64,000 bases of DNA, taken from the NCBI GenBank assembly GCA_963819385.1, contig CAWFVV010000006.1:1922001-1986000 (forward strand). Direction: 5' to 3'. The stretch comes from JAVDCA01 sp963819385 (GTDB lineage Bacteria > Pseudomonadota > Alphaproteobacteria > Rhizobiales > Xanthobacteraceae). Shown here in pieces: positions 1 to 8,218 of the stretch. Each line of letters starts with the position of its first letter. Within the stretch, counting starts at the first letter, position 1. The translations under genes and the position numbers were made by a program. The notes below the pieces were generated by a model, which was not told the DNA's origin, searched no databases, and saw only the letters and a program-made list of their open reading frames with translations.

Positions 1-314
1 GCGTCGCCGGGCGCCTTCTGCCACGCCTCGACCGCCGCGGCGATGCGCTTCTCGTCCGGGCCGAAGCGGCGCGCCAGCGCCTCGAAGAAGGCGATGCGCG
101 GGCCGGTGGTCATCTCGGAGAAGCGCAGCAAAATGTCGCGCGCCAGCGCGGTACCGGAGGCTTCGCCGCGCACCGAGACGAGGTCTTCGCACAGGTCGAC
201 GAGGCTCTCCGAGCGCTCGGCCGGCGCGCCTCGGCGCCCGCGCGTGCGGTCGACGAGCGCCCGCCCGCGCTCCGAAATGGTCTGCAGCAATTCGCCGAAA
301 AACGACGTGTTCAT
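1..314 (-). CDS. Malonyl-CoA decarboxylase, N-terminal part (cut by window edge)
   Basis: A reverse-strand gene begins at ATG 314 and runs off the left edge, so only about 104 residues are visible. It starts MNTSFFGELLQTISERG and continues with helical segments such as RGEASGTALARDILLRF and RRFGPDEKRIAAAVEAW. I recognise these as the N-terminal helical domain of rhizobial-type malonyl-CoA decarboxylase, which turns malonyl-CoA into acetyl-CoA and CO2. The catalytic GNAT-like domain would lie outside the window and cannot be checked. It is divergent from the CoA-transferase gene across 240 bp, which must hold both promoters. The family call rests on remembered similarity only. Confidence 0.72.
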   Translation of the reverse strand, partial: MNTSFFGELLQTISERGRALVDRTRGRRGAPAERSESLVDLCEDLVSVRGEASGTALARDILLRFSEMTTGPRIAFFEALARRFGPDEKRIAAAVEAWQKAPGD

Positions 315-554
315 TCGCGTTCATCTTTCCGTTCGAACGGGCCGATCCGCCATCGCGGCGATACCGCCGTATTCGCCGATCCGATTCCTGGCCGCATCTT
401 CAACCGCGAACCCGCAACGATGTTCGCCGCAAGATGCAAAAGAACGCGCCTACCGCGGAATGGCTCAGGTATAGACAAATTCGCGGCCGCAAGCCACAGA
501 GAGCCCCGGATATCACCCATTCTTGACGTTGATAACGTGGAGAGGAACCAACCG

Positions 555-1727
555 ATGGCTGGCCCGTTGTCCGGTCTACGCGTTCTCGAGCTCGCTCGAA
601 TCCTGGCGGGCCCCTGGGCTGGCCAGATCCTCGCCGACCTCGGCGCCGACGTCGTCAAGGTCGAGCGCAGCCGCACCGGCGACGATACGCGCGGCTGGGG
701 TCCGCCGTTCATCGACGGCAAGGACGGCGATCATCTCGGCTCCGCCTATTTTCACGCTACAAACCGCGGCAAGCGCTCGGTCGAGGCGGACTTCGAGACC
801 GAGGACGGCAAGCGGATCGTCAAGAAGCTGGCGGCGCGCTCGGACGTGCTGATCGAGAACTTCAAGGTGGGCGGGCTCGCCAAGTTCGGGCTCGACTACA
901 AGAGCCTCGCGCCGGACTGCCCGCGGCTGGTCTACTGCTCGGTCACCGGCTTCGGCCAGGACGGGCCCTATGCGACGCGCGCCGGCTACGACCTGATGGC
1001 GCAGGGCATGGGCGGGTTCATGAGCCTCACCGGCATGGCAGACGGCGAGCCGACGCGCTCGGGCGTGCCGGTGTCGGACATCTTCACGGGCGTCTACTCG
1101 GTGATCGGGATTCTCGCCGCGCTGGCCCAGCGCGAGCGCACCGGCCGCGGCAGCTATGTCGACACCGCGCTGGTCGATTCGACGGTCGGCGTGCTCGCCA
1201 ACCAGGGACTCAATTACCTCGCCTCCGGCAAGGTGCCGGGCCGTATCGGCAATTCACACCCGAACATCGTGCCCTATCAGGTCTTCCCAGTGTCGGACGG
1301 CTACATCATCATCGCGACCGGCAACGACAGCCAGTACCAGAAGCTGTGCGTCGTGCTGGGCGCGCCCGAGTTGGCGAAGGACCCGGCCTATATCGACAAC
1401 AAGGCGCGGCTGGCCAAACGCGCCGAGCTCGTCGGCAAGCTGACGGCGTTGACCGAGAAGCGCGCGAGCGCCGATCTGCTCGACAAGCTCGAGGCGGTCG
1501 GCGTGCCGGCCGGCCCGATCAACAACCTCGACCAGGTATTCGAGGACCCGCACATCAAGCATCGCGGCATGAAGCTCGATCTGCCGAGCGCGGAGGCCAA
1601 GGGCGGCACCATTCCGGGCATCCGCACGCCGATCATGATCGACGGCGCGCCGATGGCGGCCCCGCGGCCGGCGCCGAAGCTCGGCGAGCACACGGCGGAG
1701 GTGCTGCGCGAGATCGGCGAAACGTGA
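555..1727 (+). CDS. CaiB/BaiF family CoA-transferase (family III)
   Basis: The 390-residue product has the usual family length. The N terminus LSGLRVLELARILAGPWAG and the following LADLGADVVKVE are typical of family III CoA-transferases, which move CoA between acyl groups through an aspartyl-CoA intermediate. The predicted catalytic Asp is residue 146 in AGYDLMAQGMGG. The C-terminal part includes GVPAGPINNLDQVFEDPH, also characteristic. Start ATG 555 is preferred over upstream in-frame codons because an AGAGGA ribosome site lies at 541-546. The stop overlaps the next gene by one base, so they are probably co-transcribed. The substrate cannot be read from sequence. The divergent malonyl-CoA decarboxylase suggests dicarboxylate or acyl-CoA metabolism. 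Confidence 0.9.
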   Translation: MAGPLSGLRVLELARILAGPWAGQILADLGADVVKVERSRTGDDTRGWGPPFIDGKDGDHLGSAYFHATNRGKRSVEADFETEDGKRIVKKLAARSDVLIENFKVGGLAKFGLDYKSLAPDCPRLVYCSVTGFGQDGPYATRAGYDLMAQGMGGFMSLTGMADGEPTRSGVPVSDIFTGVYSVIGILAALAQRERTGRGSYVDTALVDSTVGVLANQGLNYLASGKVPGRIGNSHPNIVPYQVFPVSDGYIIIATGNDSQYQKLCVVLGAPELAKDPAYIDNKARLAKRAELVGKLTALTEKRASADLLDKLEAVGVPAGPINNLDQVFEDPHIKHRGMKLDLPSAEAKGGTIPGIRTPIMIDGAPMAAPRPAPKLGEHTAEVLREIGET

Positions 1728-2242
1728 TGGCGGAGCGCCGGCAACCGGGCGCGACCCTCTACCTTCTCGCCGGCAAGATCGCCGCCGGCAAATCGACCCT
1801 CGCACGACGCCTCGCGAACGAGCACGCGGCGGTCCTGATCTGCGAGGACGAGTGGCTGGTGCGGCTCGAAGCCCGAATTGAGAGCTTCGAGGATTTCATC
1901 ATCCATGCACGCCGGCTGCGCGCCGCGCTGACACCGCACGTCATCCAGTTGCTGACGCTCGGCACCTCGGTCGTGCTCGACGTTGCCGCCAACACGCCAA
2001 AGGACCGGGCGTGGATGCGCCCGCTGTTCGAGGCCGCGCAGGCGCGGCACGAGTTGCACTATGTCGACGCATCCGACGAGATGTGCAAGGCGCGCCTGCG
2101 GCTGCGCAACGAGACGAAGCCGGCCGGGCTCTATTGGGGCCACGTCGCGGAAGAGCTCTTCGATCCGGTGATGCGCCTCCTCGTTCCGCCGACGGAACCG
2201 GAAGGATTCAACGTCATCCGGCATGAGGCCGAGAAGGGCTGA
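1727..2242 (+). CDS. Small P-loop ATPase/kinase (AAA_33-like)
   Basis: This 171-residue protein has a clear Walker A loop, AGKIAAGKST, at residues 15-24. A likely Walker-B-like segment, TSVVLDVAANTPKD, lies near residue 85. The single-domain size and layout fit the broad AAA_33 group of zeta-toxin- or gluconate-kinase-like phosphotransferases. I cannot tell which small molecule or RNA it would phosphorylate. The ATG overlaps the stop of the CoA-transferase (TGATG), which points to translational coupling. No toxin-antitoxin partner is visible, so a zeta-toxin role is unlikely. Confidence 0.75.
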   Translation: MAERRQPGATLYLLAGKIAAGKSTLARRLANEHAAVLICEDEWLVRLEARIESFEDFIIHARRLRAALTPHVIQLLTLGTSVVLDVAANTPKDRAWMRPLFEAAQARHELHYVDASDEMCKARLRLRNETKPAGLYWGHVAEELFDPVMRLLVPPTEPEGFNVIRHEAEKG

Positions 2243-2292
2243 GGGGCGTCTCCGCGCGAGGCGGCCTGCGCAGCGTACCCTGACGGCTTCGC

Positions 2293-2568
2293 CCGATCCT
2301 CCCTCCAAGCCATCGGAATCGCTGCTGTTATCCCAGTTGGCTTCGTTCTGGAATTTTGCCCGCCGCGGCAGGGCCGCGACCTCGAAGGTCGCACACGCGA
2401 GTTCTTCGGCGCCGCCGAGGCGATCGGTTTCAGCGGCCAGAACACGCTGTTTTCCGGGCGAGGCGGCATCCGCTGCATGTTTTAACGGCCCAGCTTACCG
2501 ATCCTCTCTCCAAGGGCTCGTAATGACTGCTGTTATCCCAGTTGGCTTTGTTCTGGAATTTTGCCCGC
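2293..2568. repeat. Pair of 71-bp direct repeats in a 552-bp gene-free stretch
   Basis: The segments 2293-2363 and 2498-2568 align without gaps over 71 bp with 8 mismatches, 205 bp apart. The shared core contains CTGCTGTTATCCCAGTTGGC and GTTCTGGAATTTTGCCCGC. Neither copy lies in a convincing gene. The surrounding interval (2243-2794) otherwise holds only the palindrome at 2667-2686. The pair could be a decayed tandem duplication or two copies of a dispersed element. Confidence 0.75.
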
Positions 2569-2666
2569 TGGTGGCAAGGCGGCGTCGGCGGCGTGCAGCA
2601 CGAGCTTTCATTGCGCTAAGGCTATGTTCGACAGGTCACTAACCCTTCCTGCGCCGCCTACCAAAG

Positions 2667-2686
2667 TATAGGATTTTAATCCTATA
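2667..2686. promoter_or_regulatory. Perfect AT-rich palindrome upstream of the DsrE gene
   Basis: TATAGGATT and AATCCTATA form a perfect 9-bp inverted repeat separated by TT. It is AT-rich in an otherwise GC-rich region and lies about 110 bp upstream of the DsrE-family start. This is the geometry of a dimeric repressor operator. No regulator gene is adjacent, so the binding protein is unknown. Confidence 0.5.
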
Positions 2687-2794
2687 AACACGACGCGCTG
2701 CAGGATCGATGCAGCCGCGGCTGGTGCCGCGATTGCGCCTTGACTAGCATTTCGGCCCGATAGTCCACACAACAGACAGACGAGGAACGCCGCC

Positions 2795-3259
2795 ATGGCC
2801 CCGCTCATCTCCGCTCTGCGCCGGCTCGCGCTCGCTTGCGCGCTCGGCCTCCTCGCCATTGGCACCGCCCCGGCCGAAAGCGCCAAGACGCACCGCGTCG
2901 TTATCCAGGTCGACCAGAACGACGTGGACGTGATGAACATGGCGCTCAACAATGCCAAGAACGTCATCGAGCACTATCGCGCCAAACACGAGGATGCCGA
3001 CGTCGAGATCGTCGCCTACGGCCCTGGCCTGCACATGCTGCGCGAAGACACCTCGCCCGTGAAGGACCGCATCAAGCAGCTCAAGGAGGTGAGCTTCCCG
3101 TCCAACATCTCGTTCTCCGCCTGCAACAACACGAAGCAGGGCATGGAGAAGCGCGAGGGGCACCCGATCCCGATCATCTCGCAGGCGACCATCGTGCCGG
3201 CGGGCGTCGTGCGGATCATGGAGCTCGAGGAGCAGGGCTGGAGCTACGTGCGACCTTGA
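2795..3259 (+). CDS. Periplasmic DsrE family protein
   Basis: The 154-residue product starts with a signal-peptide-like stretch (SALRRLALACALGLLAIGTAPA) ending near residue 27. The mature part has the DsrE/DsrF-like pattern HRVVIQVDQNDVDVMNMALNN, then VEIVAYGPGLHML, and a conserved-looking cysteine at residue 110 in FSACNNTKQ. DsrE-fold proteins handle sulfur or act as small accessory proteins. Exported members like this one are usually of unknown function. A GAGGA ribosome site precedes ATG 2795. It converges with the TRAP permease gene and seems to be monocistronic. Confidence 0.8.
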   Translation: MAPLISALRRLALACALGLLAIGTAPAESAKTHRVVIQVDQNDVDVMNMALNNAKNVIEHYRAKHEDADVEIVAYGPGLHMLREDTSPVKDRIKQLKEVSFPSNISFSACNNTKQGMEKREGHPIPIISQATIVPAGVVRIMELEEQGWSYVRP

Positions 3260-3282
3260 TCGCGGCGTGAGCGGCGTCCGGC

Positions 3283-4629
3283 CTATTTGCCCATCACCAG
3301 GTCGGCGAAACCGGTGGCGATGCCGGGGAAGATGCACAGCACGACCACGGCGAGGATCATCAGCACCACGAACGGCATGACGCCCCACACGACGTCGCGG
3401 AGCGGGATGTCGGGCGCGATGTTCTTGATGACGAACAGGTTGAGGCCGACCGGCGGGTGAATGAGGCCGAGTTCCATCACGATCGTCATGATCACGCCGA
3501 ACCAGACCAGGTCGAAATTCGCGGCACGCAGCGGCGGCAGGATGATCGGCGCCGTCATCAGGATGATCGACACCGGCGGCAGGAAAAAGCCGAGCACCAC
3601 CACCATCAGCAGGATCGCGGTCAGCAGCACCCATCGCGACAGGTGCAGCGAGACGATCCACTCGGCCGTCGACTGGCTGATGTGCAGGTAGCTCATCACG
3701 TACGAGTAGAGCAGCGACATGCCGATGATGAACATCAGCATGGTCGATTCCTTGAGCGTCGAGACCAGGATCGGCGAGAGCTCGCGCGGGCTCCACACGC
3801 TGTAGATCGCCGCGATGAGAATCAGCGCGAGCACGGCACCGAGCCCGGCGGTCTCGGACGGGGTCGCGTAGCCGCCATAGAGCGCGATCATGACGCCGGT
3901 GAGCAGGATCACGAACGGCAGCACGCGCGGCAGCAGCGCGAACTTGTCGCGCGTGCTGAGCGTGTCCTCGCGCAAGATCTCGGAGGCCTCCCCGCCCGCC
4001 GCGTAGGCGCGCCTGGCGGCATCGTACTCGCGGCGGAAGCGCCACACCGCGTAGCCGGCGAACAGGACCACGAGCAGCAATGCCGGACCGATGGCGGCGA
4101 GGAAGAGACGGCCGAGCGACTGCTCGGCCGCGACCGCGTAGAGGATCATGGTGATCGACGGCGGCAGCAGGATGCCGAGCGTGCCGCCCGCCGCGATGAT
4201 CCCGGCCGCGAAGCCGGGCGAATAGCCGCGCTTGCGCATCTCCGGGATGCCGGCCGAGCCGATCGCCGAGCAGGTCGCGGGCGAGGAGCCCGCCATCGCG
4301 GCGAACAGCGCACAGGCGAATACGTTGGCGATGCCGAGGCCGCCCGGGATCCGGTGCATCCAGGCATGCAGCGCGCCGTAGAGATCCTGGCCGGCGCGCG
4401 AGCGGCCGATCGCCGAGCCCTTGAGGATGAACAGCGGGATCGACAAGAGCGTGATCGAGGACATCTCTTCGTAGACGTTCTGCGTGATGGTATCGACCGA
4501 GCCGTGCGGCATGAATGCAATCATGAACGCGGTCGCGACCAGGCCGAGCGCGAACGCGATCGGCATGCCGGTGAACATGGCGAGCAGCGTCGCGCCGCCG
4601 TACATGAGGCCGATCGTCAGCGTGGTCAT
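3283..4629 (-). CDS. dctM: TRAP transporter large permease (DctM)
   Basis: The 448-residue, strongly hydrophobic protein has the full DctM length and about 12 predicted membrane segments. Typical DctM features are TGMPIAFALGL near the start, AIGSAGIPEMRKRGY, AAGGTLGILLPPS in the first half, and a C-terminal motif LGLIHPPVGLNLFVIKNIAP. It forms the ion-coupled channel of a TRAP carboxylate importer together with DctQ. Its ATG overlaps the dctQ stop by four bases (ATGA), so translation is coupled. Order in the operon is dctP-dctQ-dctM on the reverse strand. Confidence 0.93.
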   Translation of the reverse strand: MTTLTIGLMYGGATLLAMFTGMPIAFALGLVATAFMIAFMPHGSVDTITQNVYEEMSSITLLSIPLFILKGSAIGRSRAGQDLYGALHAWMHRIPGGLGIANVFACALFAAMAGSSPATCSAIGSAGIPEMRKRGYSPGFAAGIIAAGGTLGILLPPSITMILYAVAAEQSLGRLFLAAIGPALLLVVLFAGYAVWRFRREYDAARRAYAAGGEASEILREDTLSTRDKFALLPRVLPFVILLTGVMIALYGGYATPSETAGLGAVLALILIAAIYSVWSPRELSPILVSTLKESTMLMFIIGMSLLYSYVMSYLHISQSTAEWIVSLHLSRWVLLTAILLMVVVLGFFLPPVSIILMTAPIILPPLRAANFDLVWFGVIMTIVMELGLIHPPVGLNLFVIKNIAPDIPLRDVVWGVMPFVVLMILAVVVLCIFPGIATGFADLVMGK

Positions 4630-5186
4630 GCCGGACCCTGATGCCGGACGTCACGCCCGAGCAGTCCCGCCGCCACCTGGAGCAGGAGCTGAACGCTCAA
4701 CAGGAACATCCCGGCGGCCATCAGCGAGTAGGGAATCCACAGAGGCGGGGCCCAGGTCGAGGTCGAATGATAGTCGTTGACGATCGCCTCCTGCAGCAGC
4801 GTCGCCGACTTCCACGCGAAGAAGGCGCAGAACGCGAAGCTCGCGGTATCGACCAGCACGATCCGCCAACGATTGACCCGCTGCGGCAGCAGGCCGACGA
4901 TCGCCTCGATGCCGATATGGCCGCGCTGCGCCTGGATCGCGGCGGCCGACATGAAGACGGCGCCGACGATCAGGAACACCGACATCTCGTCCTGCCAGTC
5001 GGTGGAGATCTTGAGGAAATAGCGGACGATCACGCTGTAGGTGAGCACGCAGGCGGCGAGCATGAGCGCGATCGAGGACAGGACGACGATGACGCGATTG
5101 ATCCACGCCACGAGGCCCGCGCCGGGGACGTCCACGACGGACGCCCCTCCCGTTGCGGTCTCGACCGGGTCGAGGCCGTGCGACAT
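4626..5186 (-). CDS. dctQ: TRAP transporter small permease (DctQ)
   Basis: The 186-residue protein has four hydrophobic segments: VAWINRVIVVLSSIALMLAA, DEMSVFLIVGAVFMSAAA, RIVLVDTASFAFCAFFA and WIPYSLMAAGMFLLSVQLLL. It also carries the DctQ-typical W-x-D-E at the second segment (TDWQDEMSVF). It anchors the TRAP complex beside DctM. I start it at ATG 5186. The reading frame stays open upstream only because of the frameshift in dctP, 29 bp away. The stop overlaps the dctM start. Confidence 0.9.
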   Translation of the reverse strand: MSHGLDPVETATGGASVVDVPGAGLVAWINRVIVVLSSIALMLAACVLTYSVIVRYFLKISTDWQDEMSVFLIVGAVFMSAAAIQAQRGHIGIEAIVGLLPQRVNRWRIVLVDTASFAFCAFFAWKSATLLQEAIVNDYHSTSTWAPPLWIPYSLMAAGMFLLSVQLLLQVAAGLLGRDVRHQGPA

Positions 5187-5215
5187 CGACGTCCCCGTGC
5201 TCGCGCCACGCAGCG

Positions 5216-6245
5216 TCAGGCGTTGACGCCCTCGGCAAGCTTGATGAGCTCGGCCGCGAGGTCGGACCGCTTCGCGTAGTCCTTCCACGCCGTGTCGCGC
5301 GCGATCACCCGCCACTTGTCGACGATCGCCTCGTCCATGTCGAAAACCTTGGCGCCCTTCTTGGCGTAGACCTCGGCGACCTTCTGGTCGTCCGCCTCGG
5401 ACTCGGTGGTGCCGAAGGCCTCCATCTCGGTGCCAAGGCCCATGATCACGTCCTGCTGCTTCTTGCTGAGCGAGTTCGAATACCTGCTTCGATATCACCA
5501 GCGGCTCGAGCATGTACCAGTAGGACTTGCCGCGCCCCGTGGTGATGCTCTTCGACACTTCCTCGAGCCGGAACGAGATGAGGCTCGTCGACGACGTCGT
5601 GCAGGCGTCGCAGGCGCCGGTCTGCATCGCGGCGTAGAGCTCGTTCGACGGCGTGTTGAGCGTGGTCGCACCCGCTGCCTGGAACATCATGTCCATCTCG
5701 CGGCTGCCGCCGCGGATCTTCATGCCCTTGGCCTCCGCCGGGTTGACGACCGGCGTCGAGCGGCTGACGAGGCCGCCGGCCTGCCAGATCCACGACACCA
5801 GGATCACGCCCTTCTCATTGAGATAGGCGCCGAACTTCTGGCCGATCGGCGAGGTTTTCCACGCCGCGCCCTGCTTGTAGGAGGTGACCAGGCACGGCAT
5901 CAGGCCGATATTGGTCTCCGGCGCCTCGCCGCCCGCATAGGAGATCGGATAGAGGCTCATATCGAGCGCGCCTTTGCGCATCGCCGAGAACTGCGCGACG
6001 GTCTTCATCAACGACGAGTTGGGATAAACCTGCGCGACGAGCTCGCCGCCCGTGCGCTTCTCCAGCTCGAGCGCGAACTTGCGGCACAGGCGGTCGCGGA
6101 AATCACCCTGGTCGATCGTTCCGCCCGGGAACTGATGGGAAATCTTCAGCGTGCGCGCGGGGTCCGCCCAGCTGAGGCGGGGCGCTGCGATCACGGCCGG
6201 CGCCGCCATGGCACCGACGAGCAGACGACGACGGTTGATCTTCAC
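5216..6245 (-). pseudogene. dctP: TRAP transporter solute-binding protein DctP, frameshifted
   Basis: The gene starts at GTG 6245 behind a strong GGGAGG site. It encodes a twin-arginine-like leader (NRRRLLVGAMAAPAVIA) and a DctP body (LKISHQFPGGTIDQGDFRD to YWYMLEPLVISKQVF). The frame then shifts near 5477 and the true C-terminus (MGLGTEMEAFGTTESEADDQ to LIKLAEGVNA) continues in another frame down to 5216. Total length is 343 codons plus one base, as expected for a single-base insertion. Removing one A/T from GAGTTC (5472-5477) restores VFDSLSKKQQDVIMG and creates a GANTC site. The gene is either inactive, leaving the dctQM transporter without its binding protein, or intact with a sequencing error. 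Confidence 0.85.
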
Positions 6246-6342
6246 GTTAACCTCCCGAGAACAGGCTTGTTGTGGGTTCGGCCCATACAACGGCAAAACC
6301 CCTACCTTGTCAAAGATTAAGCCCCGAAATCAGGGTGCGGCA

Positions 6343-6364
6343 ATTGCGCGATGGATCGCGCAAT
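6343..6364. promoter_or_regulatory. Perfect 10-bp inverted repeat between divergent transporter genes
   Basis: The half-sites ATTGCGCGAT and ATCGCGCAAT form a perfect inverted repeat with a 2-bp spacer. They lie in the 187-bp gap between dctP (start 6245) and the divergent Bug-type gene (start 6433). Position and symmetry fit an operator serving both promoters, for example for a GntR-like dimer. No regulator gene sits next to it. Confidence 0.55.
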
Positions 6365-6432
6365 CTGCTGCTGGCGCCCACCGGCGAAACGCAATAACTT
6401 TTTACCACGACCCCACGATCCTCCGAAACGAA

Positions 6433-7425
6433 ATGGCCCACAAGCAGATGTCGAATGGAATGATCCGTGCCGGATTGGCGCTAGCGCTACTGGCATGTTT
6501 GGCGGCACCAACGACGGCGCAGACGTACCCCGATCACGTGGTGCGCATCATCAATCCCTATCCGCCGGGCGGCTCGGTCGACATCATGGCGCGGCTGCTC
6601 GCGCAGAAGCTCAGCGAGGAGATGAACGGGAGCTTCATCGTCGAGACGCGCGCGGGTGCGGGCGGCAATACCGGCGCCAAGTCGGTCGCAAAATCCGAAC
6701 CCGACGGCTACACGCTCTTCTTCACCGCCCCCGCCCCGCTGGTGATCAACCCGACGCTCTACACCAAGGGCCTCGGCTACGATCCGGCCAAGGATTTTGC
6801 GCCGATCGCGCTATTTGGCTCGACGCCGCTGGTGCTGATGGTCGCAAACGACGTGCCCGCCAAGAACGTCCAGGAGCTGATCGCGCTCGCCAAGGCGAAG
6901 CCCGGCAGCCTCACGTTCGGCTCGGCCGGCATCGGCACGACGCCGCATCTGGCGGGCGAATTGTTCAAGAGCATGGCCAACGTCGACATCACGCACGTGC
7001 CCTATCGCGGCACGGGCCCGGCCATGACCGACCTGATCGGCGGTCACATCCAGATCTTCTTCGACCTGCTGCCGACGAGCTTGCCGCAGATCAAGACTGG
7101 CCAGGTTCGCGGTATCGCCAATGCGAGCGAGACGCGGCCCGCAGGCCTGCCCGATCTGCCGACCGTCGCCGAGCAGGGCTTGCCGGGCTTCAGCGCCAGC
7201 TCGTGGTACGGCTTCGTTGCGCCCGCGAAGATGCCGGAGGCCGCGCGAGCACGCCTGACCGCCGCCACCCAGAAAGTGCTCAAGTCACCGGATGTCATCG
7301 CGCGCATGCGCGATCTCGGAGCCGAGCCGGGCGACAAGTTCGGCGCGGACTTCGCCGCGTTCATGCAAGCCGAGGCAAAAAAATGGGGCGACGTCATCCG
7401 CAAGTCGGGCGCGCATGTCGACTGA
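6433..7425 (+). CDS. Bug family (tripartite tricarboxylate transporter) solute-binding protein
   Basis: The 330-residue protein has an N-terminal signal peptide (LALALLACLAAPTTAQ) and the classical Bug signature YPDHVVRIINPYPPGGSVD. This is followed by the family motifs RAGAGGNTGAKSVAKSEPDGYT and GTTPHLAGELFK. Such proteins bind carboxylates or related organic acids in the periplasm. The membrane partners TctA and TctB are not in the window, as is common for orphan Bug proteins. ATG 6433 is chosen as start, and ATG 6448 is also possible. It is divergent from the TRAP operon across the 6343-6364 palindrome and is followed after 33 bp by the next gene. Confidence 0.92.
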   Translation: MAHKQMSNGMIRAGLALALLACLAAPTTAQTYPDHVVRIINPYPPGGSVDIMARLLAQKLSEEMNGSFIVETRAGAGGNTGAKSVAKSEPDGYTLFFTAPAPLVINPTLYTKGLGYDPAKDFAPIALFGSTPLVLMVANDVPAKNVQELIALAKAKPGSLTFGSAGIGTTPHLAGELFKSMANVDITHVPYRGTGPAMTDLIGGHIQIFFDLLPTSLPQIKTGQVRGIANASETRPAGLPDLPTVAEQGLPGFSASSWYGFVAPAKMPEAARARLTAATQKVLKSPDVIARMRDLGAEPGDKFGADFAAFMQAEAKKWGDVIRKSGAHVD

Positions 7426-7458
7426 GACGGACGGCGCGCGTCGCGGAGGGCCGCTGAC

Positions 7459-8163
7459 ATGACCGATCCGCGTTTCACGTTGCGCGTCATGTCCACGCTC
7501 GGCCTGCGCGGCGTGATCACCGAGATGACGCCCGTCCTGGCGCGGCGCGGCCTCGACTTTTCGGCCTCCTTTGGGGCGACCAACGTGCTGACGCCGCGCA
7601 TCACGGCGGGCGAAGCCGTCGACGTCGCGATCCTCACGGATACGGCGATCGAGGCGCTGACGCAACGCGGCACGATCGCGGCCGGCTCGCGGCGCGACCT
7701 CGCGCGCTCCGGGATCGGCGTCGCCGTCAAGGCGGGCGCCGCGAAGCCGGACATCCGCACCGTCAAGTCGTTCAAGCAGGCGATCCTCGCGGCGCGCTCG
7801 ATCGCGTTCTCGAAAAGCGGCGCCAGCGGCGTGCACTTCGCCGAGCTGATCCGCCACCTCGGCATCGCGGACGAGATCAACGCCAAGGCGCGCGTGTTCG
7901 ACGGCGTCGTGGGCGAGCTTGCGGCGAGGGGCGACGTCGAGATCGCGGTGCAGCAGGTGAGCGAGCTCAAGCTCGTCGATGGCCTCGACATCGTCGGCCC
8001 GCTGCCCGACGAGCTGCAGAAGATCACGGTCTTCTCCGCCGGCGTCTTCGCGCGATGCCCGCGGCCGGCGGCCGCCGGCCTGCTGATCGCCGGGCTCGCC
8101 ACGCCGGAGGCGATGGGCGCCATGCGCCGGCAGGGACTGGAGCCGATCGGACTCGTCGGATAA
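7459..8163 (+). CDS. Substrate-binding-domain protein without signal peptide (ModA-like fold)
   Basis: The 234-residue protein resembles the periplasmic-binding-protein type II fold of molybdate-binding-like proteins. Supporting segments are LRVMSTLGLRGVITEMTP, AGEAVDVAILTDTAIEAL and VQQVSELKLVDGLDIVGPLP. No leader precedes the fold, so it is probably cytoplasmic. Members like this are often annotated only as substrate-binding domain proteins. It follows the Bug gene by 33 bp and precedes an MFS gene by 55 bp, which suggests one transcription unit for uptake of a small organic acid. The ligand is unknown. Confidence 0.75.
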   Translation: MTDPRFTLRVMSTLGLRGVITEMTPVLARRGLDFSASFGATNVLTPRITAGEAVDVAILTDTAIEALTQRGTIAAGSRRDLARSGIGVAVKAGAAKPDIRTVKSFKQAILAARSIAFSKSGASGVHFAELIRHLGIADEINAKARVFDGVVGELAARGDVEIAVQQVSELKLVDGLDIVGPLPDELQKITVFSAGVFARCPRPAAAGLLIAGLATPEAMGAMRRQGLEPIGLVG

Positions 8164-8218
8164 AGCAGTATCTGCCAGTCACGGTGCGCGATCCGCCGCC
8201 TTTTGCCGGGAACCGTTC

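Noticed and set aside
1727..2242. Zeta-toxin of a toxin-antitoxin pair
   Set aside because: Only a generic Walker A loop supports it, and no antitoxin-like gene is adjacent; it is coupled to a metabolic gene.
3457..4641. His/Arg/Asp-rich forward frame opposite dctM
   Set aside because: Antisense to a clear membrane permease, no recognizable domain.
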